From: Trichinella spiralis
Taxonomy: Eukaryota > Nematoda > Enoplea > Trichinellida > Trichinellidae
DNA: 64,000 nt
Reading direction: 5' to 3'
Assembly: GCA_000181795.3 (NCBI GenBank)
Contig: CM012955.1
Span: forward strand, 837,053-901,052
The notes beneath the pieces were generated by a model that was given only the letters and a program-made list of their open reading frames with translations, was not told the origin of the DNA and made no database searches. The position numbers were made by a program, and so were the translations under genes. Shown piece by piece: positions 14,722 through 25,759 of this stretch (position 1 is its first letter; every line of letters begins with the position of its first letter).

Positions 14722-15729
14722 TTAGGGCGGATGTGGATTCGGAACTTTTCCCGGCCAAGATTCTATTGGATACTTCTTCTTTTTCTCTTTCTCTCGACCG
14801 GATGACGAATCGTGTGCTGATTTAGAAGTCTCAGCAATACCCTCTTCAGCTTTCGAATCATATTTTGGATTAGGCAGAGTTCTTTCGTAAAGTTCCACTT
14901 CTGGAGCTATGTTAATGCGCAACGGATGTTTAGATCTGTTCAACCTTGAACTGCTCTCTCTGTTGGTTGTCTGCATTATTTTCTTAACTGGTTCTAAATT
15001 CTTTTCCATCGTTGTCTCAGGTTGTTCGTCCATATGCTGCTTTTTTCGCGGTATAACAGCAGTCTGAACTAAGTTTCGGAAACGGCCCACTTTTGGATCA
15101 ACATCTTCTGGGTTGATAATCTCCTCTTCATCTACAAAAGAAACACATTTCGCCTTACGTTTACGATTCAACGGTTTCGGTGCGTCTTCCATGATAATAG
15201 GCAATTGCCTATTCAACGCAGTATTATATTCAGTGAGAGCATCCAGGCCCACTTCATCGGTAGTGGATTCGCTTGCACTAATATCCATGGGCTCACCAAG
15301 TGATTGAGAACCTGTTTCAAATTTCTCTGAAGGAGGACGTAGATAGTATGCACGTGTTGAAGCGCCAAAATGAAATTCTTGATTAAATTCCACATTTTGT
15401 GGTTGAAACGGCGACAAGCGTACTTTCCCAATAAATGTTCCATGAGAACTACCCAAATCGACGAGAAACCCACGCTTCAACACACTGTGGTACATAACTA
15501 CAGCATGGATTCGAGAGCAACTCGCGTGATCGATTACAATATCACACAGTTGTGGATTTCGACCAAAGTAGTAAGCCTTCTTTTCATCCAACAGTAGTTT
15601 CTGAACTATGGTAGAATTCTTCGTAACATCCAAATGAGAACCCACCGGAAACTTTTCAGCCCAACCAGGTACTATATATTTTTCCGCGTCCATTTCTGTC
15701 CCCTTTCGTACATTGATTAAAACATGCAT
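14722..15729 (-). CDS. PPP1R8: NIPP1 (PPP1R8)-like FHA protein, 335 aa, intronless
   Basis: Nuclear inhibitor of protein phosphatase 1; NIPP1 targets PP1 to spliceosomal phosphoproteins. The FHA domain covers about 46-130, with GRNPQLCDIVIDH, SCSRIHA and SSHGTFIG matching the phosphothreonine-binding loops. A PP1-docking RVxF-type motif, KCVSF, lies at 194-198. It is followed by IINPEDVDPKVGRFRNLVQTA, a stretch nearly unchanged in human NIPP1, and the C terminus KKKKYPIESWPGK also matches. Length is close to the human 351 aa. Met14 (at 15690, MDAEKY) may be the true start, since residues 1-13 are not family-like. A single coding exon is odd beside the 17-exon sec63. It is transcribed away from the zinc-finger gene to the right. 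Confidence 0.93.
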   Translation of the reverse strand: MHVLINVRKGTEMDAEKYIVPGWAEKFPVGSHLDVTKNSTIVQKLLLDEKKAYYFGRNPQLCDIVIDHASCSRIHAVVMYHSVLKRGFLVDLGSSHGTFIGKVRLSPFQPQNVEFNQEFHFGASTRAYYLRPPSEKFETGSQSLGEPMDISASESTTDEVGLDALTEYNTALNRQLPIIMEDAPKPLNRKRKAKCVSFVDEEEIINPEDVDPKVGRFRNLVQTAVIPRKKQHMDEQPETTMEKNLEPVKKIMQTTNRESSSRLNRSKHPLRINIAPEVELYERTLPNPKYDSKAEEGIAETSKSAHDSSSGREKEKKKKYPIESWPGKVPNPHPP

Positions 15730-18502
15730 GTACAGTAAGAATTGATGATGAGAAGGTTATCTAATTATTTCATCAGTCATCTAAGTTACTCTAATAATTG
15801 TTAAAATGTAAAAAAATTATTGCATACAGTCTTTTATAATTTTAGAGTGGGGCTATTAATTGTATGCTATTTTGTGTTGTAATATTTCATTTCATGAATA
15901 GTTACCTCAGTATTTAAATGATGTCTGATTTTAAACTGCAATAGTGATTGTTTATAGTGAAAACTGCTATACTCTGTGCACGTTGGTAACCTTAGTATTG
16001 TTTGATTGAAAATTCCTTTTTTGTATTTCTAATTTTTTTGCCTGTTTAAATTATTTATCAGCAAAGCTTCTGTTTGTTATTACATTGAAAAATTTTGAAT
16101 TGTCCGTTTTTAAAAATCTCTGTTTCTGTTGACCTTTAACTTATCATTGCTGCATTTGTATTTAAATTGGTCAAAGTTTTAACTGTTTAACACGTTTTGT
16201 CACACTATAAAAACGTGTTGAAATGTTGGTTTTATAAAAGGCGCTCAAATGAATAGCTTTATCTCTTAATTCAGTTTATTTATATTTATATTTATATTTA
16301 TATTTTGCACATTCTGTTGTATACTCTGATCTCGGTTATGTTTTCACGAAGACATTTCGGTTATGTTTTCACGCGAACAACATAAATCAGACAAACCTAG
16401 ACTGGATTGAAGAGCGGCTAGTAAGGCTGGTGCTACAAAATATAATTTAAACGTGCATTTCCGACTATTTTACGTAAAATAAATGGACATTTTTTCGCAG
16501 CAAATCTACTTGTACATTTGAAGTTACAGCTCCTTTCAATATCTCTGCATAATTTCCAACTTTGGATTAGTTCATGAAAATGTTTGGCAAATTCCATGTG
16601 CACTTAACCAAGCTCGAATGTATTTTCAAAAGTGTTTTATTGTTAACAAGCATAACAGTTATAAAGTGTTGGAGTTAACGAGGCATTAATTAATTGAATT
16701 GTTTTATAATTAATTAAAATTAATTTGAAAAATAAATGTGTAGCATACTTTGGTGCAATGATATTTTAGTGTACACTGCAACATTAATAAATTGTTATTT
16801 AGTCTTATTTTTTGTTACGTTAAATGAAAAACTGAAATTTGGGAAAGTTGCCGTAATTTTAGTGTTATACTACCGCCACAAAGCAGTATGATCAAGATCG
16901 AATTTTGCAGTATAATGAAAGTGACGACTCTGTTTCCAATGGATATATGCATAATGTTATAATTTCACCACCTAATGATGTTAATTTAATGTGTTCACTT
17001 TATGAATTTAAAATGTAAGGCTGAATAAAAATCCTATTAGCAAAATTATTTTAGTTAAACTAAAATTTAGAAAGCAACATATTCAAAACATAATAAAGTC
17101 TATAATATAGTAAATCGGAAACTCAGAATCAGCTTTAGCGTGATCCGGAAAATACTGGCTGAAGAATGGAATTTTTCGTGAAGAGAATAGCAGTGTTTAC
17201 GATCTGAAGATTATAACAAAACTGATAAGAAACAACAATATGCTGTTTACAGGAGTAAGAGTTGAGACCGTTTCCTATGAACTTTCGATATGAGAAAGCG
17301 TTTTGCAGTGTTCACCATCGCAGCCATACGAACTATTGCACTTTTAGTTACGGCTGGGGAGAAGTTTATATTGTGAACAAGTTTGAAAACTGTTCTTGAA
17401 AAAGAATCAAAGATCAGTTGCGAATGATGATGAAATTTCATAATTGGATGAATTTGTCAATACCTTAAAGATAATAATAAACATTAACGAACGCTGACCA
17501 GCTCGAATTCAAATACCAGCTGCATACCTGCAACTGCCAAAATGAAGAAATGTGGTGTAGTGCAGAAATAAAAGTTTGGATGCATCCCATTCCATCCAAA
17601 ATACTGCGACCACTAAAAGAGTAGCAATTGTTTATTTGTCTCTTAAAAACGAAAATGAAAAAATCAAAATACCTGCATGTAATTTATATCTTACTGTAAT
17701 TCACATAAAATTAATGAATAAAAAACTTATATATATAATGCAAAATTTTTTTTATAAATTAACAACATATGAATTCATTGAAAAATAAAAATATTTTATC
17801 AACGGTTAGTCAACGTAAGCAATCAATCACTTTAATTTGATTGGTTGATTTGTGAAAAGCAGGCTCATACGATACTGTTTCTATTAAAAACAGCAGTTTA
17901 AAGGTAGTCTGTCAGTTCGACACCTTCATCGTCAGAGGGACACGACCATTTAAAGGCTCGGTTAAGAGACACAGAAAGTAAGCAAGCTACAAAGAAGATT
18001 TTGAGAAACCTTCAGTGAATCAGGTAAATACATTATTATTTCGCTACTGACAATTATTGTTCTTTTCAAATTCTTTTATAAACCGTTTTCTCATCTGTTT
18101 TGAAATTTTTCTAAAATATATTTGTGGCATATTTATTCACCATCGTAAGATTCCACAAATAAGATAATTTTTTGCATTATTAAAGTATGTACATTTTCAT
18201 TCAGTCAATCTGTTTTCTATAATAGATATAATGTATCAATATGCGTTACAGATTGTTTTTGTGTGAATTCCAACTCAATGTTATCCAATTCCGGTGATCA
18301 TTCGATTATAGAAATTAATCACATTCTTATAATATTGTTTTAGTTTTTACTGATTTTCTAAATTAAAATACATCTATATTAAGAGTATATTAATGATTAT
18401 AGAATTATAATTTCAAAAGATACTATTTTTAGCAAAGTTCGGTTTCAAAGCGTTATTACAAATTATTTCGTCAAATAAATCCAGCGTTGCACTGATCAAT
18501 TT
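15730..18502. other. Intergenic between divergent genes
   Basis: Region between the 5' ends of the NIPP1-like gene (-) and the zinc-finger gene (+), holding both promoters. A possible non-coding first exon for the zinc-finger gene ends near 18024 (CAG followed by GTAAATAC), with a candidate acceptor ending near 18484. No other gene recognised. Confidence 0.5.
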
Positions 18503-21107
18503 ATGAATACGATGTATGAATGCCGATATTGCCAAAAGCGTTACAAGGACCTACGCGCGTTGTACAATCACCAGAAGATACATGAGATGTATGGAATTTA
18601 TACAAAAATACAAAGTAGACATAAGAATGGAAATTATCGGAAAATTCAAAAAGCAGATTTGTAAGTATATTTATCGATTTTAAAAATTATGAAAATAAAT
18701 TTATGAAATCAACATAATTTTGATATTAGAACTACAACTTTGATCGAGAACAACAGCAACGGATCTGCTGATGAAAACACGTAAGTATGTGGGAAGTTAA
18801 TTAAAAGGAAATAAAAAATGACACATTTAAGCAACACAAATGATAAAATGGTGACCACTAACTTTGGTAACGTCGTTCATGATGGAATCCGTCAAAACTC
18901 TGACAAAACAAATGAACTAATAGTTCGAGGTAATGGTGAAATGCAGCCAGAATCAAACACTCCTCGTCCTCCCAAAATACGAAAAATAAATTTGTAAGTA
19001 TATATAAACGTTGAAAATTGAAAATATAAATTCATCACATACACAAAATTTTGACATTAGAATGCCAACTCCAAGCAACTATGACACAACCAATACATTT
19101 GGTGCAAACACGTAAGTATATTAATATTATATTGAAAGGTAATAAAAAATGACACACTTCAGCTACAGAAATTATGAAATGACGAACGCTAACTCTGGTA
19201 ACGCAACTGTTAATGGCATCTATGAGTATCAAGAAATAAACAGAGGTGATGCTGCGTTGAGTACAAAATCGAACATTTTGCAAACAAGCCAAATTCAAGA
19301 AACAAATCTGTAAGTATATGAGGATCTTTAATATTCCAAATGTACATTTATTAAATGGGCGACATGTTTAAATTAGAATGGAAAGTTCATGCTACTGGAA
19401 CGGCAACGAAGCTGAATGTGGAAATACGTAAGTTTGCATGAAATTTTTGAAAATTAATACAGAATTACATGTTGAAGGTACGCAACTTACAATATGGGAA
19501 ACGCTGATCACAGTAACGTTGTCGTTAATGAAAATTATGGACTGGATGCGTAATTATATATTATATTTATGGTTTGTTTTCGAAAATAATGAAATTTTAA
19601 AAACATTTTCAGGAATTTCGATTACAACTATGCCGCGAACGTATGCAGTGCAATGAATTATTCGATTGAACCATCCCGTGCTCTAGGTATAGTATTTACT
19701 GGTAATTACTGAATTATATTTATAACATTTAAGAAAGCCACAATGCAATAAATGTTAATGCACCTTTGCAATCATATGAAAATGGCGAAACGTTCTTTCA
19801 AGTACCATATCCAGCAGTTTCAACTGACGATGGATGGATTGGTGGAAATGGAGCCCTGAGTAACGTCGTGCCCAGTGCGGTTACGAATGATGATTTTCAA
19901 ATAAATTGAAACTCTTATTTGTAAATTGTTTAGATTATGTTTCCCTGATTGGCAGTGATGAAAACTGCAATGCCGAGTAAGTATTATCCACATATGGAAT
20001 GCAAAATAACAAAAGTAATATTAGTTTTAGCCAAGATGCAATTCAAAACACAAATCACTTTGCAGATCCGAATTATTATGATTACACTGTGAATGATGAC
20101 AGTAATTTTAAAATTGATGAATTGGTTAAATCTTAAATTTATATATTTTCTAGCATCTCAGATTCAATTTCAAAATGCTGTATCACCAGAAAATAGTTTT
20201 GCAAACGCTGAAAATGAATATAGTCAAGCAATTTCTACTGAGTATGCTACGGAGCAAGTCGTTGCTAACGGTTACGTTGTGTATGATCCTATGAACCAAG
20301 CATATTACTTTGTTAACACCGGAGACAACTGGCAGTATGTTCTTGATCTATATACATTTTAACGTTCCATGAAATAACTTACCGATAAATGTTTGTATAG
20401 ATGGGCAGGTTTTGCATGATGAATTGTAAGCCGTTTTTAATTCAAATTTTTTAAATAGTAGTAACTGTAACTTGATTTTATATGTAGGGTGTTTTTGAGT
20501 CTTCAAAATTGTTATCAATTTTGAAAAAGTTATGCATACATAAACAAATAGTTCATATACAATAAACAGTTGTTTGTTGTATTGAATTTTTAGTTCTGAC
20601 ATATGATGAACTTGAACATATTAAAAAACTGTTTCAAATACTGTCGTTTTAGAAATGGAAACGCCTACATTCAAACTGGTGATGAGATTCCCATCCATTT
20701 CGTTAATTCGTTTTCGACAGATGAGTATGCATGGAAAATACCTATGAATTTTTCTTCCTTTTTTCTAAATTTGTTTTTAAAGGCAAACAGATTCGAACAC
20801 CGCAGTTACCATTTCGAATAATTCTGGTGAAGGCGATAACACTTTGTACGTATATTTAAAGTTTATCAATTGCATATGATAATGCGCACATTTCAGGAAT
20901 AGGCCATTTCTTAATGTTCTTCTTACTGATGAATCCATACAGCTTATGGATTATCTAGGTAGTGTGCTGATTAACGGTTACAGAATGCATTTATCATGTT
21001 ATCGTGTTATTATAGAGCATGGCCACAGTTTTGAATGGCAAAACAATTATGAAATGCTAAATGCTACTGAAAGTGATACGATTCCTTCAGACAGTGACAG
21101 TGAATAA
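18503..21107 (+). CDS. Asn-rich single C2H2-finger protein, 491 aa, 16 exons
   Basis: Not assigned to a known family. Exons: 18503-18660, 18730-18780, 18832-18993, 19061-19111, 19163-19309, 19377-19427, 19478-19549, 19613-19686, 19734-19859, 19934-19976, 20031-20101, 20154-20334, 20653-20724, 20783-20845, 20897-20958 and 21016-21107 (TAA). Phases agree throughout; the donor of exon 9 is the least certain. Exon 1 encodes one zinc finger (C7, C10, H23, H27; YECRYCQKRYKDLRALYNHQ). The rest is disordered, rich in Asn, Ser, Thr, Asp and Tyr, with no second finger, ending in the acidic IPSDSDSE. Exons 2, 4 and 6 are each exactly 51 bp and phase 2-2, and exons 3, 5 and 7 also match each other, so an exon pair was duplicated in tandem. 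A role in nucleic-acid binding is only inferred from the finger. A polyadenylation-like AATAAA lies at about 21249. Confidence 0.75.
18730..19549 (+). repeat. Tandem exon-pair duplication, 3 units of about 320-330 bp
   Basis: Three successive units, each a 51-bp exon, a short intron and a longer exon, start at 18730, 19061 and 19377. Intron sequence is shared too: the intron of units 1 and 2 both end in AATAAAAAATGACACA followed by the acceptor, and both longer exons continue with matching GGTAACG...ATGG...ATC blocks. The third unit is more diverged and has a shorter second exon. Confidence 0.75.
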
Positions 21108-22477
21108 GCAACTGAAAGTTAAAACATAGAGCATTTATTACAAAGTTCGATACTGATATTTTTTGACTTTCAACCAATCAATTCTAAACTTTAGTTTAAA
21201 TTATTACTATTTACGATACGAATGAAGATCAAAGCAATTCTATTCTACAATAAATTTATAAAGGTAAATTTCAAATTATTTCTTGTATTTGAAGAGTATG
21301 CTTTATAATTCTAATAATTTATGTTCATTTTAGATTTTCTACGTGACGCGGTGTTGGGTTATTTTCCATCATGTTAAGAAATGAATTTATATAGAATAAT
21401 TTTTTGAACGCTATGCATGCAGCGGTGATGATAACTTTTATTGCAATGTAATAGATTCAGGTTTTTTGAATGGTTGATGGAATAAAATAATTCTGGGTTT
21501 TGAAATTGTTATGCATGTTGCTTATGTTGTTTTAAGCATGCACAACTCCCAGTAAGTCATTATTAGGCTTTACTGAGGAATCGCCGGTACGGCTGTGTAG
21601 CTATGCAGTGATTGCTGATTCAACCAAACAAGCAAGCGAGCGTATTTAATTTGAATGGTGATCGCACTGCATGTCTAATTTTATTCAACATTGTTGTGAA
21701 ATAATTCTAACACACCGTGCACGTCAAAAGAATTGCCTATGATAATAATTATACAATCATTAATCCTAATCTATTTTAATAAATATTCCCTGCTACTTTT
21801 CTGTCACACATAAGATCATCCTGTTTTTGAAAAATTATTTTAAAGAAATGGATTGAAATTTAATTAAATACAATGATTACGTAATTCTATTTATTCGACA
21901 TTGTTGAAATTACGAATATGATGTTTGAAGCGACGTTTTACGGAGACTTCATATGTCCTATTTTTTCTTATCGATGTCTGATGATAATTAACATAACTAT
22001 TGCTCAGCACTATGCTATTGCACATGACCAAAGGACATACCTACTGAAGTATAGCAGTCATTGAATGATTGTTTATGCAATTTGTTTTGTTTTAGAAACG
22101 TGAACTTTGATCATGTTTTCGCATTTTCATATCTTTCGTTCTTTCAGCTTGTCAGATTAATAATTTTAATAATATCTATTGAACAAGTCGTGCATCAAGG
22201 CAAATTGTGGGATTTTAATTTTTTTTTTATTTCCTTATACCTTCTTTCCGTATTCTACAGACTCATTATAAGCATAATAATTCGAACTAAAAACAAAATT
22301 TGATCGCGCATTTGCATGATGATCTCTGCATGTTGCTACTGTTTTATGATGATGCACCATCTTCTAAACAACTTTTATTTAAAACAGTGATTTTTCTTGT
22401 TGTTTTAGAAAAATATTTTTAGAACTTGTTTGCCGTCTGAAGAATACATATTGTTTCGGCAGTCAGCATTTGCTAGC
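21108..22477. other. Intergenic, no gene recognised
   Basis: AT-rich spacer between two plus-strand genes. It should hold the 3' UTR of the zinc-finger gene and the promoter of the DEPDC1-like gene. An open frame at 22061-22303 has no recognisable features. Confidence 0.5.
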
Positions 22478-24890
22478 ATGCATTCAACATTTTCAACATT
22501 CAAAGCAGAACACAAAAGTATGCGATTGAATTTATAATTTTTCAATTATAAACTACATAAAGTTTCATGTTTCTTCCTTGAAAATTCCACTGCCCAATGG
22601 TTAAGATAACTAACTAAAAATTTACATGTTGAACTTTATTCTTTCAATAATTGTTCGTTCCATTGTTAGATGAATTCGCTATTTTGATTTTGAGATAATC
22701 AATTTAAGAAAATTTCTCACCCGCACTGAAAACAACGCCAGATTGGCATGATATTGTAAAAGAATTGAAAGCAACAGCGCATCCTGTTGATTTGATTAGT
22801 GGCAGCAAGAAAAGAGGAAATTTGCCTTTTCACATAGAAAAAACTATTGTTAGCGCTCCTGAGTTATGTCAGACAAATCAGTATTCAATAAATGTAAAGG
22901 AAATTTATACTGAACCCAATTCTAAGGTAATAATAATATGATAAAATTATATGTTATAAAACAATATTATCCTATTTATGTTTATCTTTTTGAAATGTGT
23001 AGCTTTGCCGAACATCACAATGCAATACTTTGGATATAACCTCATCAAATCAAAATGAAGACAGTTTTCATTGTTCAGAAAAGTCTTTTCACAAGATTAG
23101 GGCGAAATTTTCTTCACCGTAAATAATGACAAAGATTATATTTCTTAAATTTAATTGAAATACTTACAGTTCTATTCATCAAGCATCAAGCCGTTCGCCA
23201 GCATGCGCACTTGTTACAACACCAAAGACACCTGCTTCAGCTCCAAGAATACGTCAGTCTACATGTGTTGAAAAAGCAAAAGTAAATTGATAATTCTCTG
23301 TTTAATATTATTAAACAATTAACTCGTATCATTTTTTACAAAAATTACAGGTACCGTAAGTGACATTCAGGTAAAAACTGAATATAATCAAAAAAAAGCA
23401 CTGATAACTTGATTAATTATAATATAAGAATACATTTTTACATATTTTATGCACATTTGTGTGTAAATAAATCATAAAGTTTATCATTATCTTCAATACA
23501 GAGGGCGAAGGTGTTGTTTTTATTCAATCAGCATTATTGAATTTTTAATTTAAATACTTTACTCTGTTTCAACTGTTTTAGTTAACATGCACTGCAGCTG
23601 GTCAACTTTTACAACATCATCCGCTTGCACTTTGTGGTAGAACTACCTGAACAGCGTTCGACAAACCAAACGAGCTAATAATAAAATTCTGTTCAGATTT
23701 TGCAAATGTACAAGAAAAGGCTTTGCAACAGCTTCTTCAAATTGTAGAAATTCCAATGATTGACGGCATTCTTCTTCCCGATTGTTCATTGTTAGATGAA
23801 AGTTGTCATGAAGAAAAAAATTTCTTCAAGCGTTACATGCCGTTTTCTGAAAGAAAGAAGTCGAAAGATTGTTTTAAAATGAATTCATTCTCTTCTTGGT
23901 AAGTGTATATACATTATTAGCAAGCAGTTTTGTTATGGAAATAATTGAATTTTAAAATTGTATTCGAGAACGTAAAAAAACTTTCAAACGAATGATAACA
24001 AAATCTGACAATATAATTTTTGCACAACATAACAAGAAATTCACAGCAGCAGCAAAATGCCTGCAGTATAACCTTGCTTGTGCTTGTTATGTTATTTCAC
24101 GTTTTATTTTCATTTCAGGGCAACAATGACTCGAGACATTCAGTTTCAAGATACCTGGTTAAATCTTGCCGTAAAATGCTTACCGGAATTCGATTTATCA
24201 AATTTTAAAGATATATTAAATAAGTCGGATCTTCACAGTCAACGTATTTACATATATGACAAAGTGCGAAACTATTTCAAGAAGCATGCAAAAGATCATC
24301 TACTCCTGCCGGCAGAATACGAAGATATTGTTCTGCAAATATCATCTCTTGCTTCAAAAGAACACGATTTTCTCGGCAAAGCTCTCAAGGCAACTCAACT
24401 CATGTTCACCCTGCTTCCGCCAGAACGGCGAAAGTTACCCTTCAGATTGCTGGAATTTCTGGCCCATGTATGGACCAGTGAAACTGTCCTGCTGAATCCT
24501 AAAGAGTCGAATGAAAATCAAATTTTGCACGATTTTAAAGATTCATTTTTCAAATGTACTGCTAAAAATCAAGACAAAACAATGATTTGGATACGATTCG
24601 CAGTCGCAAACTGGAAATCAATATGCGAATATCCGAACCGATTTGAAAATGAATTTCTAGAAAGTTGCTGGTCAAATAACAAAGAAGCCTACTGTAGCCA
24701 GATAACAAAAAATCAATATCAAGCAGAAAAATGCTACTACTCGGCAACGGAACTGGTGAAAATGATACCATCTATCATGACTGATGACAGTTTGACTAGC
24801 GAAGAGAAGTTGACTTTTCTGACCAAATTCAAAAAAGAATATCCAGAACTGTACAACGCTAATTTTCATTATTTGAACTACAAGCCCTGA
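22478..24890 (+). CDS. DEPDC1/LET-99-like protein, about 504 aa, 7 exons
   Basis: The large last exon matches the C-terminal half of DEPDC1 and nematode LET-99 (cortical spindle-positioning factors with a DEP and a RhoGAP-like region). Exons: 22478-22517, 22709-22926, 23003-23118, 23170-23281, 23582-23636, 23697-23898 and 24119-24890 (TGA), all in phase; the first exon is tentative. Family-like blocks in order: VQEKALQQLLQIVEIPMIDG; LAVKCLPEFDLS; YIYDKVRNYFKKH...LLLPAEYEDIV (RhoGAP-like); TQLMFTLLPPERRKLPFRLL; and SLTSEEKLTFLTKFKKEYPE. The order and spacing fit DEPDC1. I could not find a DEP domain; the first 150 residues are Ser/Thr-rich without similarity. It converges with the first peroxidase gene. 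The family call is from remembered sequence and moderately sure. Confidence 0.65.
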
Positions 24891-25759
24891 ATAGCGAACT
24901 TTTAAGAAGATATGATTTTTCACAAGGTTCTGAATTTATTATTTAGAAAATTCAGTTTTGTTCCGAAATTATGTACCTATTATGAACAGTTTTTACCAGT
25001 AAACGTTTTAAAACTTTGCTTTTCATTACGCCAAACGATCAAGCGGGAAAACATCTAAAACCTGATCAACAATTAAATTTTTTTGTAGGTCAAGAAGCGT
25101 AGGCGGAAAGGCATACGTTAGTCGGACGAGAGAGAACAGCGGATGGTGACTTTTGGCCTACGTCGGTTTGCACGAAGCATATTTTTTGATCGTTTCTGTT
25201 GTCACTGACCACACGTGGGTGATACGTTTTCAAAGACAGATCTTATACAATTTCTACAAAATATTTCAAAGCTGAAACAATCAATAAAACTATAATAACT
25301 CACCGTTATCATATCACACAGTGTTAATAATAATAATAATAACATTTATTGTCTTGATTATTTCTTCAATTGCTCTTATTAAGCAATTGAACAGCAAAGT
25401 TAATTCTGGAAATTTATGCACAGAATATTTTTACTTCAACAATACATGAAACACAAGCTTCACAGAGAATGAGAAAAAGAAAAAAGTCTAGGAACATCTA
25501 TGTTGAGAGGTGTTCATTCAGGTAACGAAATAAATCTAATGCAATACAACTTCAATAACTGGAATGCTAAACACTGAACGTTATTATTCTATATATCACA
25601 AATTGTTGTTTAAATTAGCATCTTAAAAATAAATTACACCAGGACGTAATTTTTAGGGTAATGTAAAAAACGTATTTTCCATATTTTTTGACATTTTGAA
25701 AAAATTTGTTCCACTGTTCAACGTCTCCAGTGCTTCCTCAGATGGAAAAAAAGTCCACT
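24891..25759. other. Intergenic between convergent genes
   Basis: Holds the 3' UTRs of the DEPDC1-like gene (+) and the first peroxidase (-). A GC-richer patch at about 25090-25215 stands out from the AT-rich background, but I could not identify it as an RNA or element. Confidence 0.5.

Noticed and set aside
20401-20408. Short candidate exon after exon 12 of the zinc-finger gene
   Set aside because: Exon 12 joins to 20653 in phase 2 without it, and longer versions hit stop codons.
23351-23355. 5-bp microexon (GTACC) in the DEPDC1-like gene
   Set aside because: Direct joining of 23281 to 23582 is in phase without it. A 9-bp candidate near 23503 is also unnecessary.
25090-25215. GC-richer patch considered as a structural RNA gene
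   Set aside because: No tRNA, 5S or spliceosomal RNA features could be recognised by eye.
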